A stretch of 64,000 bases of DNA from JABGPL01 sp964387885 (GCA_964387885.1 CAYLYZ010000009.1:17830-81829); one strand, 5' to 3'; positions 35,852-46,327 are shown, numbered from the stretch's first letter. Translations and numbers: made by a program. The notes: generated from the letters alone by a model not told the origin.

Positions 35852-38800
35852 ATGCTCTGGCAACGTAGGATAGCTTCCATGCATCAAACATCCGATGGAT
35901 CTCGTATCCTCACCATGTTTCCACAAATAAGTACAACACTGGTAATTGGATTATTCCTTTTATCCCTTTTTCCGTTAAACCTGTTCGGCACCGCTTTATC
36001 CATGCAGGCGACAATCGATCCGGCTGTGAAGTTAATCAGCTCCACTTCTTCGGATGCAGAATTCAGTTTTTCACTTCCGGATGTCAGTCACCAAACCATC
36101 ATACAGAATGGTCTTGAAATTGACTCTTATTCAATCCCGAGCGAAGCCGACACTCGCTCCACGGATGGAGAAGATAACGAGTATTCGGGTGCTGAGCTGC
36201 CGGTAATATCGAGAATGTTCCTTATTCCTCCCCAATCGGGAGTTGAGGTTCTTGTTTCAGACGTAGTCTCAAGGATAGAAAATGATGTAATCCTTATGGA
36301 TTCTACTCCTGACAGGGATAGTGATGCTGAAGGTTTTCTCCCGCATGACATAGTTACTATTGGAAAACCGGGGATCATGCGTGGGTACAGACTTGTCAAT
36401 GTGACAATTCATCCCCTGCAATGGAATTCCCAAACTCGTGAGTTGCGGGTTGTTGAATCAGCAAATGTCAGACTAAACTTTAATACTGACCTCAACCGGG
36501 AGAACATCGTCAGGAATCCAAACCGACCACGCCCTTCGAAGAATATACGCCGAATCATACGAAACTTAGTGGTTAACCCGGAACCGGCCTGGACTACGCC
36601 ATCTCGAGATGAATCCTCAGGTGGCTCTATCCTTTATGTTACAATGCAAAGTAATTCTGTTCTTCAACAGGTGGAGAGATTGCTCGATTGGCGTCGTAAA
36701 ATGGGTTGGACCGCAGATGTAATAATTGCCGAAGATAATGAAAGTCGGAATGCTATAAAAAGGGATATTCAAGAGGCATATGATAACTGGGAAATCCCTC
36801 CGGAATTCATCGTCCTTGTCGGAGATGCACCAGGATTGGAGGGCAACAACTACACTCTGGCATATTACAACAAGCAGGCCGGGGGCAGAAGCGCTTATGA
36901 AACCGACCATGACTACTGCGAACTTGAAGGAGATGATATCTTTCCGGAAGCTGCAATCGGACGTTTAGTTTTCAGCAATATCGCAATGCTGAGAACTCAG
37001 GTTGATAAAATAATAAATTACGAATCGGATCCTTTTTTACCCGATGGTCGTCGTGGTGGTTGGCAGCTTCGGGCTGCAGTTGCCGCTACTGATTACAGAA
37101 GCGGAACATCATCAATTGATATATGCAGGTGGTTTAAAAACGTTGCCCTTGATCATGGCTTTACCGGAGTCAGTGAACTTTATTGGTCGAACCAGCAGCG
37201 TACTCCAAATCCGACCGAATTCCTGAATGACAATACTGAGCTTGGATTGTCATTTATTCTATATCGGGGCTGGTCAAGGATGAATGGATATGAGACACGC
37301 GAAGTTACGAATTTATCAAATGGGAGAATGTTGCCGTTTGTTATCCTTGCGACATGCAATACGGGGGATTACGGTGAAAATTTAATCGATCCGACATGGT
37401 CATATTCTGAGCGATATCTCTGGGCAACAGAGGGTGGAGCTATTGGCGCAGTAGGTGCAGCCGGACCAACTCACACGGCTTATAATAATTCATTTGCTAC
37501 TACCACCTTGCGCGCAATTTTCGCAGATGAAATCTACTCACAGGGCTGGGCTACAATGGCAGGTAAACTCGCTCTATACAGCCATTATGCTGACCGGGGA
37601 GATATTCAGCATGCTGAAAACCGGGGCATGGAAGCCTGGTTGACTCTTTTTTACATCTACAACCTGATGGGGGATCCGGCTGTTGATCTGTTTACTACCG
37701 TACCTGAGCGACTTGCTGTAGATCATTTAGAAACACTGCAACAGGGAGAATCCTTCTTTGAAGCTACTGTATTCTATGACGAACGGGGAGATGTTGCTGA
37801 AGATGTCCAGGTATGTCTCTACAAACCTGATGCTTTCCAGCTCGTTGAACGGACTGATTCCAATGGTGAAGTTGCTTTTCACATTGATCCGGAATGGGTC
37901 GATGAAGGAACGGTGCACCTGACTGTTTCAGGACCCAATTTATTCCCATATAGATATGAATTTGAAATTCAGGAAGCTGATGCTTATTTAGGAGCTCTGG
38001 GTTTTGCCATCGACGATGATAACGAAGGTGAAAGTCGTGGGGATGGGGACAACACGGCAAATCCTTTAGAAAGAATAGAATTGAATATTGCGCTGACAAA
38101 TTTTGGAGGTCAACAACCGGAGGGAGGAATCACACTTGAGTTAACTTCTCTAAGTCCACAAATCTCTGTAATAATGGATGAAATTGAGATGGAAGAGGCA
38201 CTTGAACCCGGGCAAATTAGAAGTGTTGATTTCTTAATCGACATTAACGGTGACGCTATCAATGGCTCAAAATCACTTCTACAGCTAAATATTCGTGGTG
38301 AAGGCCAGAGTTGGACAAGTTCGATAGAGATCCCGATTGAAGGACCACAGCTTGAGTTTGAAAGACTGGTTTGGAATGGGGATCAGCTCACTCCCGGAGA
38401 CACCTCAGTCGCATTTATTTCCATCACCAATAATGGTTCAAAACCTTCACTACCCGTTGTTGGCAGGCTTGAATCATTAACGGGAACGATTAATATTCAA
38501 GACGGTGATGTTTCTTTCGGTGTAATCCAGCCTGGTGGCGTAGCCGAAGCCGAAGAATTTGTCCGAATGAGGGCTCATCAATTTCATATGCCCGGTACCG
38601 AGGCTGAGTTCGTTCTGGATCTACAAAATGATGACGGTTTTCGCAACACTTTGGATTTATCTTTCACAGTAGGTGAAGTTAGACATCGTCAACCATTTGG
38701 ACCTGATGATTATGGCTACATCTGTATTGACAACACCGATACAAGTTGGGCTTCCCACCCGAGATATAATTGGATTGAGCTCCATGAAGATGATGATGCT

Positions 38801-41038
38801 CGAGACACAGGACTGCGGGACACAGGAGAACAACGGGATGAAAGCAGAACAATCAACCTGCCATTCAGGTTTACATATTACGGGGAAGAATTTGATGAAG
38901 TCACCGTTTGCACAAACGGATGGATGGCATTTGGTGATCATGGGGAAGTTAATTCAGGACGGAACCGACGAATTCCATCAGGTGAAGTTTCTATGGCGAT
39001 GCTGTGCCCGTTTTGGGATGATTTGGTAACTCCTAATGATAGCAGGATTTACTGGAAGCACGATGAAGAAGATAATCTCTTTATCGTCGAATGGTATAAT
39101 CTTCGAAAACTCGGACCACGTGGTTGGAATGAACCGACAGAAACCTTTGAAATAATTCTATATGATCCTGAGCATTATCCAACACCTACCGGCGACGGAG
39201 ATATAGTATTCCAGTACCTTGAGGTTGAAGACAACCGGTCGGCATACCAAAATTGGGACACCCCCTGGGCGACGGTAGGCATTGGAAGTCCGGATCTAAC
39301 TACAGGTCTCGAATATACATACTGGGGTGTACGTCACGCAGGAGCAGCTGTACTTGAACCTGAACGAGCGATCAAATTCACGACCACAATACAATACCGT
39401 ACAGCCTCGGTCACTGGAATCGTTACCGACGCCCAGACCGGAGAAGTCCTCGAAGGTGCAATTATAACCACATCTTACGGCATGAGCGCAGTTACAGATG
39501 AGGATGGTAATTACGAAATCCACGACATGATTGTAGCTGATGATTATCGGATAACTGCAGAAGCTGAGTTTTACAACGATTCAACTCGAGCTGGAATTTC
39601 TATAAGAAACCATGACGAAAACGACCAGGATTTTGCTCTCCTGCATCCTGAATTTAACATAACACCGGAAGCACTGCAAATAGAAGCAACTTATGTTGAC
39701 AGTGCAATATCCGCATTGACTATTGAAAATACCGGAAATGGTACCCTTACTTATCAGAGCAGAAGAATTGAACCGGGGCATAATCCAAACGAGACTTGGG
39801 AACAAATGCAGGATTGGCCTATTTCCGAAATGACTGGTAATTCTGATATTCAGGGAGTAGTTTATTGTGATGGATACTGGATTATCTCAGGTGGCAGGCT
39901 CAGAGATCGTGACAAATGGTTATACAGACTTCGATATGACGGTCGATATATTGATCGTATACCTCAGCCGGATAGCAGCAGCAGCGGTATTCGTGACATG
40001 GATTATTACAATGGTGCTATATATGCAGTGCAGATGAGTAACGAATTGCTGAAAATTAATCCGGAAAACGGTTCTGTTCTAAGACGATGGGAATTGCCGG
40101 AACCTTTAGAATTTGCTCGCGCAATAGCTCTCGATCCTGAAAATCGCACGATTTTCATCTCCGGAACAATGTTCGGTATTTATGAAATGTCTTTTGATGA
40201 AGAAGACTCATCACTTGCCTGGTCAGCCCGTCATGATCTGGTTGATCCGAGAAGTATGAATGTACTAAAACCCTACGGGATGTCATGGTTCAAAGATGAC
40301 CTTGATGATTTCTATTTATACCTCTACACAAAAGAAGATCCGCTTGATGATGATGATCTCGCTGATATCTCAATCTTCCGAGTGGAACCAAAATCCTGTT
40401 TGGTTGAATATGTGACATCTCTACCAGAACTTGACCCTTCAATATCCGCCAGGGGTGGTATGTGCATAACTCCGCTGTGGAACAGTAGAAACTGGGTAAT
40501 GGCAGCAATCTTAGACAACCCGAACGCAGATCGGATTGGTATATTTAACCTGGCACCGAACTTCAGTTGGATTCAGCATACTCCTCGCGGATCTGGGATT
40601 TCAGCAGGTGAAAGTCAGGAAATCGGACTTACTGTATACACGGAGCATGTTTTGTCCGGTGACTACAATCTAAATCTCGAATTCCTCCACAATGCAAGAC
40701 CCGGAATAACCACAGTGCCAATAAGCATCTCCGTGACTGTAGACGTTCCGGAGAGTGGTGAACCTGTTTCACCAACCCAGTATGCCCTGCATCAGAACTG
40801 GCCTAATCCATTTAATCCGGAAACTACGATTTCTTACTATCTGCCTAAACAGGGCCAAGTGAATCTATCGGTTTATGATATGAACGGTCGTGAATTGGTC
40901 GAGCTGGTGAATGGTATTCAGTCCATGGGTGAGTATAAGGTCAGGTTTGATGCCTCCGACCTTGCAACCGGTGTGTATTTTTACAAATTGCGCTCCGGTT
41001 CATTTTCCGAAATTCGGAAGATGGTTTTAGTGAGGTAA
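35852..41038 (+). CDS. Gingipain-like C25 peptidase with T9SS sorting domain
   Basis: About 1728 aa. The ATG at 35852 is five bases after GGAGG and gives a long signal peptide (LVIGLFLLSLFPLNLFG). A propeptide runs to about residue 240. The C25 catalytic region starts at GGSILYVTMQSN and includes LVGDAPG, YETDHDYCEL and the likely catalytic Cys in FVILATCNTGDYGEN. Later parts are beta-sandwiches, a carboxypeptidase-regulatory domain (GIVTDAQTGEVLEGAIITT) and a propeller-like section. The C-terminus (NWPNPFNPETTISYYLPK, NGRELVEL, GVYFYKL) is a T9SS type A signal. It is expected to be a secreted cysteine endopeptidase. Confidence 0.88.
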   Translation: MLWQRRIASMHQTSDGSRILTMFPQISTTLVIGLFLLSLFPLNLFGTALSMQATIDPAVKLISSTSSDAEFSFSLPDVSHQTIIQNGLEIDSYSIPSEADTRSTDGEDNEYSGAELPVISRMFLIPPQSGVEVLVSDVVSRIENDVILMDSTPDRDSDAEGFLPHDIVTIGKPGIMRGYRLVNVTIHPLQWNSQTRELRVVESANVRLNFNTDLNRENIVRNPNRPRPSKNIRRIIRNLVVNPEPAWTTPSRDESSGGSILYVTMQSNSVLQQVERLLDWRRKMGWTADVIIAEDNESRNAIKRDIQEAYDNWEIPPEFIVLVGDAPGLEGNNYTLAYYNKQAGGRSAYETDHDYCELEGDDIFPEAAIGRLVFSNIAMLRTQVDKIINYESDPFLPDGRRGGWQLRAAVAATDYRSGTSSIDICRWFKNVALDHGFTGVSELYWSNQQRTPNPTEFLNDNTELGLSFILYRGWSRMNGYETREVTNLSNGRMLPFVILATCNTGDYGENLIDPTWSYSERYLWATEGGAIGAVGAAGPTHTAYNNSFATTTLRAIFADEIYSQGWATMAGKLALYSHYADRGDIQHAENRGMEAWLTLFYIYNLMGDPAVDLFTTVPERLAVDHLETLQQGESFFEATVFYDERGDVAEDVQVCLYKPDAFQLVERTDSNGEVAFHIDPEWVDEGTVHLTVSGPNLFPYRYEFEIQEADAYLGALGFAIDDDNEGESRGDGDNTANPLERIELNIALTNFGGQQPEGGITLELTSLSPQISVIMDEIEMEEALEPGQIRSVDFLIDINGDAINGSKSLLQLNIRGEGQSWTSSIEIPIEGPQLEFERLVWNGDQLTPGDTSVAFISITNNGSKPSLPVVGRLESLTGTINIQDGDVSFGVIQPGGVAEAEEFVRMRAHQFHMPGTEAEFVLDLQNDDGFRNTLDLSFTVGEVRHRQPFGPDDYGYICIDNTDTSWASHPRYNWIELHEDDDARDTGLRDTGEQRDESRTINLPFRFTYYGEEFDEVTVCTNGWMAFGDHGEVNSGRNRRIPSGEVSMAMLCPFWDDLVTPNDSRIYWKHDEEDNLFIVEWYNLRKLGPRGWNEPTETFEIILYDPEHYPTPTGDGDIVFQYLEVEDNRSAYQNWDTPWATVGIGSPDLTTGLEYTYWGVRHAGAAVLEPERAIKFTTTIQYRTASVTGIVTDAQTGEVLEGAIITTSYGMSAVTDEDGNYEIHDMIVADDYRITAEAEFYNDSTRAGISIRNHDENDQDFALLHPEFNITPEALQIEATYVDSAISALTIENTGNGTLTYQSRRIEPGHNPNETWEQMQDWPISEMTGNSDIQGVVYCDGYWIISGGRLRDRDKWLYRLRYDGRYIDRIPQPDSSSSGIRDMDYYNGAIYAVQMSNELLKINPENGSVLRRWELPEPLEFARAIALDPENRTIFISGTMFGIYEMSFDEEDSSLAWSARHDLVDPRSMNVLKPYGMSWFKDDLDDFYLYLYTKEDPLDDDDLADISIFRVEPKSCLVEYVTSLPELDPSISARGGMCITPLWNSRNWVMAAILDNPNADRIGIFNLAPNFSWIQHTPRGSGISAGESQEIGLTVYTEHVLSGDYNLNLEFLHNARPGITTVPISISVTVDVPESGEPVSPTQYALHQNWPNPFNPETTISYYLPKQGQVNLSVYDMNGRELVELVNGIQSMGEYKVRFDASDLATGVYFYKLRSGSFSEIRKMVLVR

Positions 41039-41068
41039 GAGGAGCAGTCTGTCCGAGAATGTGAATAG

Positions 41069-41092
41069 GTAGGTCGAACATTCCTGTTCGAC
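41069..41092 (+). repeat. GTAG-foot hairpin, GTCGAACA family
   Basis: GTAG, GTCGAACA arms, loop TTCC. Confidence 0.92.
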
Positions 41093-41331
41093 ATCCGTCA
41101 AAAGACGGATTCAGAGTAAGTTATAACACTGCATAGAAGTAATTTCTTGTAGGAGCTGATTCATCAAAACCCTTTAAGTTCGCTTAGGTAAGAGGGGTCA
41201 ATACATTGGTTCCTAAACGAAACTACACAATACTTCCTGAATTCGAAAATACTTTTAAACAACAGTGCAGAAGAAAACCTGACAGCAAAGAATTATCCAA
41301 AACAAGAGTTTAATCAACCTGCTGTTGATTA

Positions 41332-41355
41332 GACGGACAGGGATGTCCGTCCTAC
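41332..41355 (-). repeat. GTAG-foot hairpin, GACGGACA family, inverted
   Basis: GACGGACA arms, loop GGGA, then CTAC. It faces 41069-41092. Confidence 0.92.
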
Positions 41356-41541
41356 CCATCAAAAAATATCCTCAAAATATCCAATTATACACCCACCCAT
41401 TTGTGAAATTTCCCACTTTTTACAAGTAACATGAATACACCCTCGAATATCTGTCAAATTCAGTTGCCCCGACGACAGAAACAGTATATATTATAAGACT
41501 TTGGCAGAAACGAAATATTAGAAAAGTGACCCAAATACAAC

Positions 41542-42162
41542 ATGGTTTTTGACGACAATCCATCTGGTCTTCCACCTTCGGTTCTCGAACTGATCGACAG
41601 GCTCGCAAAATTTCCGGGCATAGGTCGAAAATCCGCTCAACGCATGGCATTACACGTCCTGCGCAGTCAGCGGGATTTTGCCGATACACTTGCTGCGAGC
41701 ATTGTTGCAGTAAAAGACAGAGTTGCAGTATGTCAGACCTGCTGGATGCTATCCGAAGAAGATCCATGTACAATTTGCAGCAATCACCGCCGTGATCACA
41801 GCAAGGTCTGCGTGGTTGAGGATTCCGGAGATGTTATTGCCATTGAGAAAACCGGTGGTTGGAGCGGTTTGTACCATGTTCTCGGCGGAGCGATTTCGCC
41901 TCTTGACGACATTGGTCCCGAACAGCTGCAGATCGACAGTCTTATCGACCGCATACGAGCTGGTGGTATTGAAGAGATTGTCGTTGCTACAAATCCAACG
42001 TCGGAAGGTGAAACAACCGCGCTTTATATCGCGAGAATGCTGCAGAATACCGATATTTCGGTAACGCGCATTGCAAGAGGCATTCCGGTTGGTGCTGATA
42101 TTGAGTTGGTTGATGACAATACACTGACTCAATCACTCGAAAATAGAACAGAGATAAGATAG
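41542..42162 (+). CDS. recR: Recombination mediator RecR
   Basis: 206 aa, normal length. The N-terminal helix-hairpin-helix (LAKFPGIGRKSAQRMALH) is followed by a C4 zinc motif (CQTCWMLSEEDPCTIC) and a Toprim domain (VCVVEDSGDVIAIEKTG and ATNPTSEGETTALYI). It loads RecA at gaps with RecO/RecF. It is monocistronic here, followed by an array of hairpin repeats six bases after the stop. Confidence 0.95.
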   Translation: MVFDDNPSGLPPSVLELIDRLAKFPGIGRKSAQRMALHVLRSQRDFADTLAASIVAVKDRVAVCQTCWMLSEEDPCTICSNHRRDHSKVCVVEDSGDVIAIEKTGGWSGLYHVLGGAISPLDDIGPEQLQIDSLIDRIRAGGIEEIVVATNPTSEGETTALYIARMLQNTDISVTRIARGIPVGADIELVDDNTLTQSLENRTEIR

Positions 42163-42167
42163 GTGTT

Positions 42168-42187
42168 GTCAGGTGCCCTCACCTGAC
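42168..42187 (+). repeat. GCCCTC-loop hairpin, GTCAGGT arms
   Basis: Perfect arms around GCCCTC. First of four hairpins between recR and nifJ. Confidence 0.93.
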
Positions 42188-42243
42188 ATATCAAGCATGG
42201 GAAAATTCCGACAGGCAGTGACGCCTGAGTAAAAATACATGCG

Positions 42244-42267
42244 CCGGCAGACGCCCTCGTCTGCCGG
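42244..42267 (+). repeat. GCCCTC-loop hairpin, CCGGCAGAC arms
   Basis: Nine-bp perfect arms around GCCCTC. Second hairpin of the array. A weaker CAGGC/GCCTG hairpin precedes it at 42212-42227. Confidence 0.93.
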
Positions 42268-42285
42268 ATAAATCGTTGTTTTAAC

Positions 42286-42307
42286 TGTCACACGAGGGCG
42301 TGTGACA
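42286..42307 (-). repeat. GCCCTC-loop hairpin, TGTCACAC arms, inverted
   Basis: Perfect arms around GAGGGC. The same arms occur at 2261-2282 in the other orientation. Confidence 0.93.
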
Positions 42308-42320
42308 GCACAAGAACTTT

Positions 42321-42340
42321 GTCAGGTGAGGGCACCTGAC
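42321..42340 (-). repeat. GCCCTC-loop hairpin, GTCAGGT arms, inverted
   Basis: Perfect arms around GAGGGC. An exact inverted copy of the first hairpin of the array at 42168. Confidence 0.93.
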
Positions 42341-42419
42341 AACACTTGTAACAAGAAAAAACATCCCGCCCCCTTCGGGAGGCTATAGATAAATCCAGGA
42401 CAATTGAATAGGTGCTACA

Positions 42420-45400
42420 ATGGATAGACGAAAAGTAACAATTGATGGTAACGAAGCCGCAGCTTATGTTGCACATCATTTAAATGAGGTAATCGCAATT
42501 TATCCGATTACCCCATCATCAAATATGGGTGAGTGGGCTGACCAGTGGTCTGCAGAAGGCAAGACCAATATCTGGGGCACCATTCCCGAAGTGGTAGAAA
42601 TGCAATCCGAAGGCGGCGCATCCGCCTCTGTACATGGCGCTCTGCAAACAGGCGCACTCACAACGACATTTACCGCCTCACAGGGTTTGTTGTTAATGAT
42701 TCCGTCGATGTTCAAGATTGCCGGTGAGTTAACTCCTACCGTTTTTAATATAAGTGCAAGAACATTAGCAACACATGCACTCTCGATCTTTGGTGATCAC
42801 AGTGATATAATGGCAGTCCGTTCAACTGGATGGGGTATGCTTGGAGCGGGTCCCGTTCAGGAAGTCATGGACATGGGGCTTATCGCACATGCCGCAACAT
42901 TAAGATCCCGAATTCCCTTCATACACTTTTTTGATGGATTCAGAACTTCTCACGAAGTGCAAAAAATTGAAGAGTTGAGCATTGATGATATGAAGGCAAT
43001 GATTGATGATGATCTGATATTTGCCCACCGTCAACGTGGTATGAATCCTGAACACCCGGATGTTCGAGGTACTTCCCAAAATCCGGATGTCTTCTTCCAG
43101 GCACGTGAGACCGTTAATAAGTTCTACGAGGATTGCCCCGGAATAGTTCAGGACGAAATGGACAAGTTCGCCAAACTCGTCGGCAGACAATATCACCTGT
43201 TCGACTACTATGGTGATCCCGAGGCGGAGAAAATTGTTGTGCTGATGGGTTCTGCGATCGAAACCGCTGAAGAGACGGTTGAATATCTTATGGGACAGGG
43301 TGAGAAAGTTGGTGTTATTAAGGTTAGATTATTCAGGCCTTTCTCAGTAAAACACCTGCTGAACGTGATTCCAGCTTCTGTCAAGTCAATATCCGTTCTT
43401 GACCGCACAAAGGAACCGGGTGCAATTGGCGAACCGCTGTATCAGGATGTAATAGGTGCTATTGCTGAAGGTCTCGCTGACGGTTCAGCACCTTTCAGTG
43501 AAATGCCGAAAATCTACGGTGGACGTTATGGTCTGTCATCAAAAGAGTTTACACCGGCAATGGTAAAAGGTGTTTTCGATAACATGTCCGATTCAACACC
43601 GAAAAATCACTTCGTGGTCGGTATTGAAGACGACGTTTCGAATAAAAGCATTGCATACGATCCCAATTTCTCAGTTGAGAGCGACGATGTCTTCCGTGGT
43701 TTATTCTTCGGACTTGGCGCAGACGGAACTGTAGGTGCAAACAAAAACTCAATCAAGATCATCGGTGAAGGCACAGATAACTTTGCTCAGGGATATTTCG
43801 TATATGATTCAAAGAAATCCGGAGCAATAACAGTATCCCACCTCAGATTTGGACCAAAACCGATTCGATCAATCTATCTGGTTGACAGATCAAACTTCAT
43901 CGCCTGTTCACAGACAGTATTCCTCGAAAAATACAATATGCTCGAGACCGCTGTTGAAGGTGCAACATTCCTTCTGAATAGCTACCATCCAGCAGATAAA
44001 GTTTGGAATTCGCTCCCCAGAAAGGTACAGAAACAGATCATCGATAAGCGAATGAAGTTTTATACGATCGATGCTTATGAAGTAGGTCGCCAGACTGGTA
44101 TGGGGGAACGCGTCAACACAATCATGCAGACCTGTTTCTTCTACATCTCAGGTATTCTTCCACCGGAAGAATCAATCAAAGCAATCAAGAATTCAATCGA
44201 AAAGACTTATGGGGCAAAGGGACCAAAGATTGTAGAAATGAACTTCAACGCCGTTGATAAAGCTGTTGAAAATCTGCATCAGGTTGAGATCCCGTCTGAA
44301 GTAACCTCAGACTGGGATGTACCACCTGCCGTTTCTGGTGAAGCACCTGAATTCGTCCGGGACACACTTGGCAAAATCATTTCCTTTGAGGGAGATTCAC
44401 TTCCTGTCAGCGCATTTCCTGTTGACGGTCGTTTCCCGACAGGCACTACAAAATGGGAAAAACGAAATATCGCGCTTGAGATTCCGGTTTGGGAAGAAGA
44501 CCTCTGCACCCAGTGTGGTAAATGCATCATCGCCTGCCCGCACGCAGCAATACGTCAAAAGGTATTCGAACCAGCCCTACTCGATGAAGCTCCACCAACC
44601 TTCAAGTCAGCTGATTACAAAGCAAAGGACTTCAAAGGTCTGAAGTATTCAGTGCAGGTCGCACCTGAAGATTGTACAGGATGTGCACTGTGCGTAGATG
44701 TATGCCCGGTTAAGAGCAAAAAGGTTGCTGACCTTTATGCAATTAATATGGCTCCTCAACCTCCACTGAGAGTAGCAGAACGCGAGAACTACGATTTCTT
44801 CCTTAACATTCCGGAAATAGACAGATCACTTGTTAAAGTTAAGAGTGTCAAGGGTTCCCAGTTCCTCGAACCGCTGTTTGAATATTCAGGCGCTTGTTCA
44901 GGTTGTGGTGAAACTCCTTATGTCAAGTTGCTAAGCCAATTGTTCGGTGATCGTGCGATCATCGGTAACGCAACCGGCTGCTCCTCGATTTACGGTGGTA
45001 ACCTGCCGACAACACCATATACCATTAACAAAGATGGTCGCGGCCCGGTCTGGAACAATTCACTGTTCGAAGACACCGCAGAATTCACACTCGGCTTCCG
45101 TTTGACAATTGACAAACAACGTCAATTTGCCGATGAACTTCTTGACAGACTTGAGGATCTGATCGGAGCTGACCTGGTAAACAATATCAAGGACAACAAA
45201 CAAGCGGATGAATCAGAGATTCAGAAACAACGTGAATATGTCGAGCAACTGACAACTAAACTGCAGGAAATTGATAACGACAGTGCCCGCCAATTGCTTT
45301 CCATTTCCAGTTCACTGGTTAAGCGTTCGATCTGGGGAGTAGGTGGTGATGGATGGGCATACGACATCGGTTACGGTGGTCTTGACCACGTTCTTGCTTC

Positions 45401-45992
45401 AGGACGTAATGTGAACCTGTTAGTTCTTGATACCGGTGTATATTCAAACACTGGCGGTCAATGTTCCAAAGCAACTCCGCTTGGAGCTGTCGCAAAGTTT
45501 GCAGCAGCCGGAAAACCGGTAACACGTAAGGATCTCGGTCTGCTTGCAATGACCTACGGTTATGTTTATGTTGCCCAGGTCGCATTGGGATCAAACGACG
45601 CTCAAACTGTCCGAGCATTCATTGAAGCTGAAGCTTATGACGGTCCTTCAATCATTATCGCATACAGCCACTGTATTGCCCATGGTATAAATATGGCAAC
45701 TGGCAGCCAGAATCAGGACTTAGCTGTTAAGAGTGGTTTCTGGCCACTGTACAGGTTTAATCCTGAAAATGCCAAAGAAGGTAAGAATCCATTGAAACTG
45801 GATTCGAAACCTCCGTCAATTCCAGTCAAGGACTTCAGTTACAGCGAAACCCGCTTCAAGATGCTGACCCGTTTCAAACCGGAACGAGCAGCTCGTCTAC
45901 TGGATGAAGCTCAAGCTGGTGTCGATGCAAAGTGGCGTTATTACAAGCAACTTTCAGATATGGACTTCAGTAATGGTTCTGAAGATAAGTAA
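42420..45992 (+). CDS. nifJ: Pyruvate:ferredoxin (flavodoxin) oxidoreductase
   Basis: 1190 aa, a single fused chain. It converts pyruvate and CoA to acetyl-CoA, CO2 and reduced ferredoxin with TPP. N-terminal domain I has IYPITPSSNMGEWAD. A CoA-binding/transketolase-C-like part and the gamma domain (GLGADGTVGANKNS) follow. Two 4Fe-4S clusters are CTQCGKCIIACPHA and CTGCALCVDVCPVK. The TPP domain carries CSGCGETPYVKLL and GVGGDGWAYDIGYGG, including the Cys residues of the third cluster. It is complete, monocistronic and ends in a strong terminator. It points to an anaerobic or microaerobic lifestyle. Confidence 0.95.
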   Translation: MDRRKVTIDGNEAAAYVAHHLNEVIAIYPITPSSNMGEWADQWSAEGKTNIWGTIPEVVEMQSEGGASASVHGALQTGALTTTFTASQGLLLMIPSMFKIAGELTPTVFNISARTLATHALSIFGDHSDIMAVRSTGWGMLGAGPVQEVMDMGLIAHAATLRSRIPFIHFFDGFRTSHEVQKIEELSIDDMKAMIDDDLIFAHRQRGMNPEHPDVRGTSQNPDVFFQARETVNKFYEDCPGIVQDEMDKFAKLVGRQYHLFDYYGDPEAEKIVVLMGSAIETAEETVEYLMGQGEKVGVIKVRLFRPFSVKHLLNVIPASVKSISVLDRTKEPGAIGEPLYQDVIGAIAEGLADGSAPFSEMPKIYGGRYGLSSKEFTPAMVKGVFDNMSDSTPKNHFVVGIEDDVSNKSIAYDPNFSVESDDVFRGLFFGLGADGTVGANKNSIKIIGEGTDNFAQGYFVYDSKKSGAITVSHLRFGPKPIRSIYLVDRSNFIACSQTVFLEKYNMLETAVEGATFLLNSYHPADKVWNSLPRKVQKQIIDKRMKFYTIDAYEVGRQTGMGERVNTIMQTCFFYISGILPPEESIKAIKNSIEKTYGAKGPKIVEMNFNAVDKAVENLHQVEIPSEVTSDWDVPPAVSGEAPEFVRDTLGKIISFEGDSLPVSAFPVDGRFPTGTTKWEKRNIALEIPVWEEDLCTQCGKCIIACPHAAIRQKVFEPALLDEAPPTFKSADYKAKDFKGLKYSVQVAPEDCTGCALCVDVCPVKSKKVADLYAINMAPQPPLRVAERENYDFFLNIPEIDRSLVKVKSVKGSQFLEPLFEYSGACSGCGETPYVKLLSQLFGDRAIIGNATGCSSIYGGNLPTTPYTINKDGRGPVWNNSLFEDTAEFTLGFRLTIDKQRQFADELLDRLEDLIGADLVNNIKDNKQADESEIQKQREYVEQLTTKLQEIDNDSARQLLSISSSLVKRSIWGVGGDGWAYDIGYGGLDHVLASGRNVNLLVLDTGVYSNTGGQCSKATPLGAVAKFAAAGKPVTRKDLGLLAMTYGYVYVAQVALGSNDAQTVRAFIEAEAYDGPSIIIAYSHCIAHGINMATGSQNQDLAVKSGFWPLYRFNPENAKEGKNPLKLDSKPPSIPVKDFSYSETRFKMLTRFKPERAARLLDEAQAGVDAKWRYYKQLSDMDFSNGSEDK

Positions 45993-46007
45993 GACGTAAG
46001 TAGTATT

Positions 46008-46054
46008 AATCAAGGCGCCATCTCGAATATCCGTGATGACGCCTTGATTTTTTT
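46008..46054 (+). terminator. Rho-independent terminator of nifJ
   Basis: AATCAAGGCG pairs with CGCCTTGATT around 22 bases, and a run of seven Ts follows. It lies 16 bases after the nifJ stop. Confidence 0.88.
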
Positions 46055-46259
46055 AAACATATTTTATATCGTCAGAGGAGGACGAGATTTTTGAATTATT
46101 CAAAGTATTCGCAAGATCTGTCATTCCTTTGAAGATAGCGTCCAGAATCTCCCCCCGCTTGCGGGGGGGAACTATAGGGGGGGATGAAAAATCGAACTAT
46201 TTTCATTGTGCGTGGTGCAGTTCACTGCATGATTATTCCTGCGAAGGCTGTATATCTGC

Positions 46260-46327
46260 TTCACTTGTGAAGTGAATCCAGTAGGCTATTGTTATCTCTG
46301 TATTCCCTCTTTCGCGGGAATGAGGAG
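46260..46327. repeat. ATTCCC-type paired hairpin composite
   Basis: Left hairpin TTCACTT/AAGTGAA, the spacer AATCCAGTAGGCTATTG, then ATTCCC-8nt-GGGAAT at 46302-46321 and TGAGGAG. It is homologous along its length to 61153-61225. Confidence 0.75.

Larger units (their letters stand above)
41039..41541. other. Intergenic repeat region before recR
   Basis: It holds the CTGTCCGAGAATG flank word at 41049, GTAG hairpins at 41069-41092 and 41332-41355 in inverted orientation, and a degenerate GTAG GAGCTGA hairpin near 41149. No gene is seen. Confidence 0.7.

Noticed and set aside
42168..42340. CRISPR array or integron attC cassette array
   Set aside because: Hairpins differ in stem and orientation, there are no regular spacers, no IntI, and no GTTRRRY core sites.
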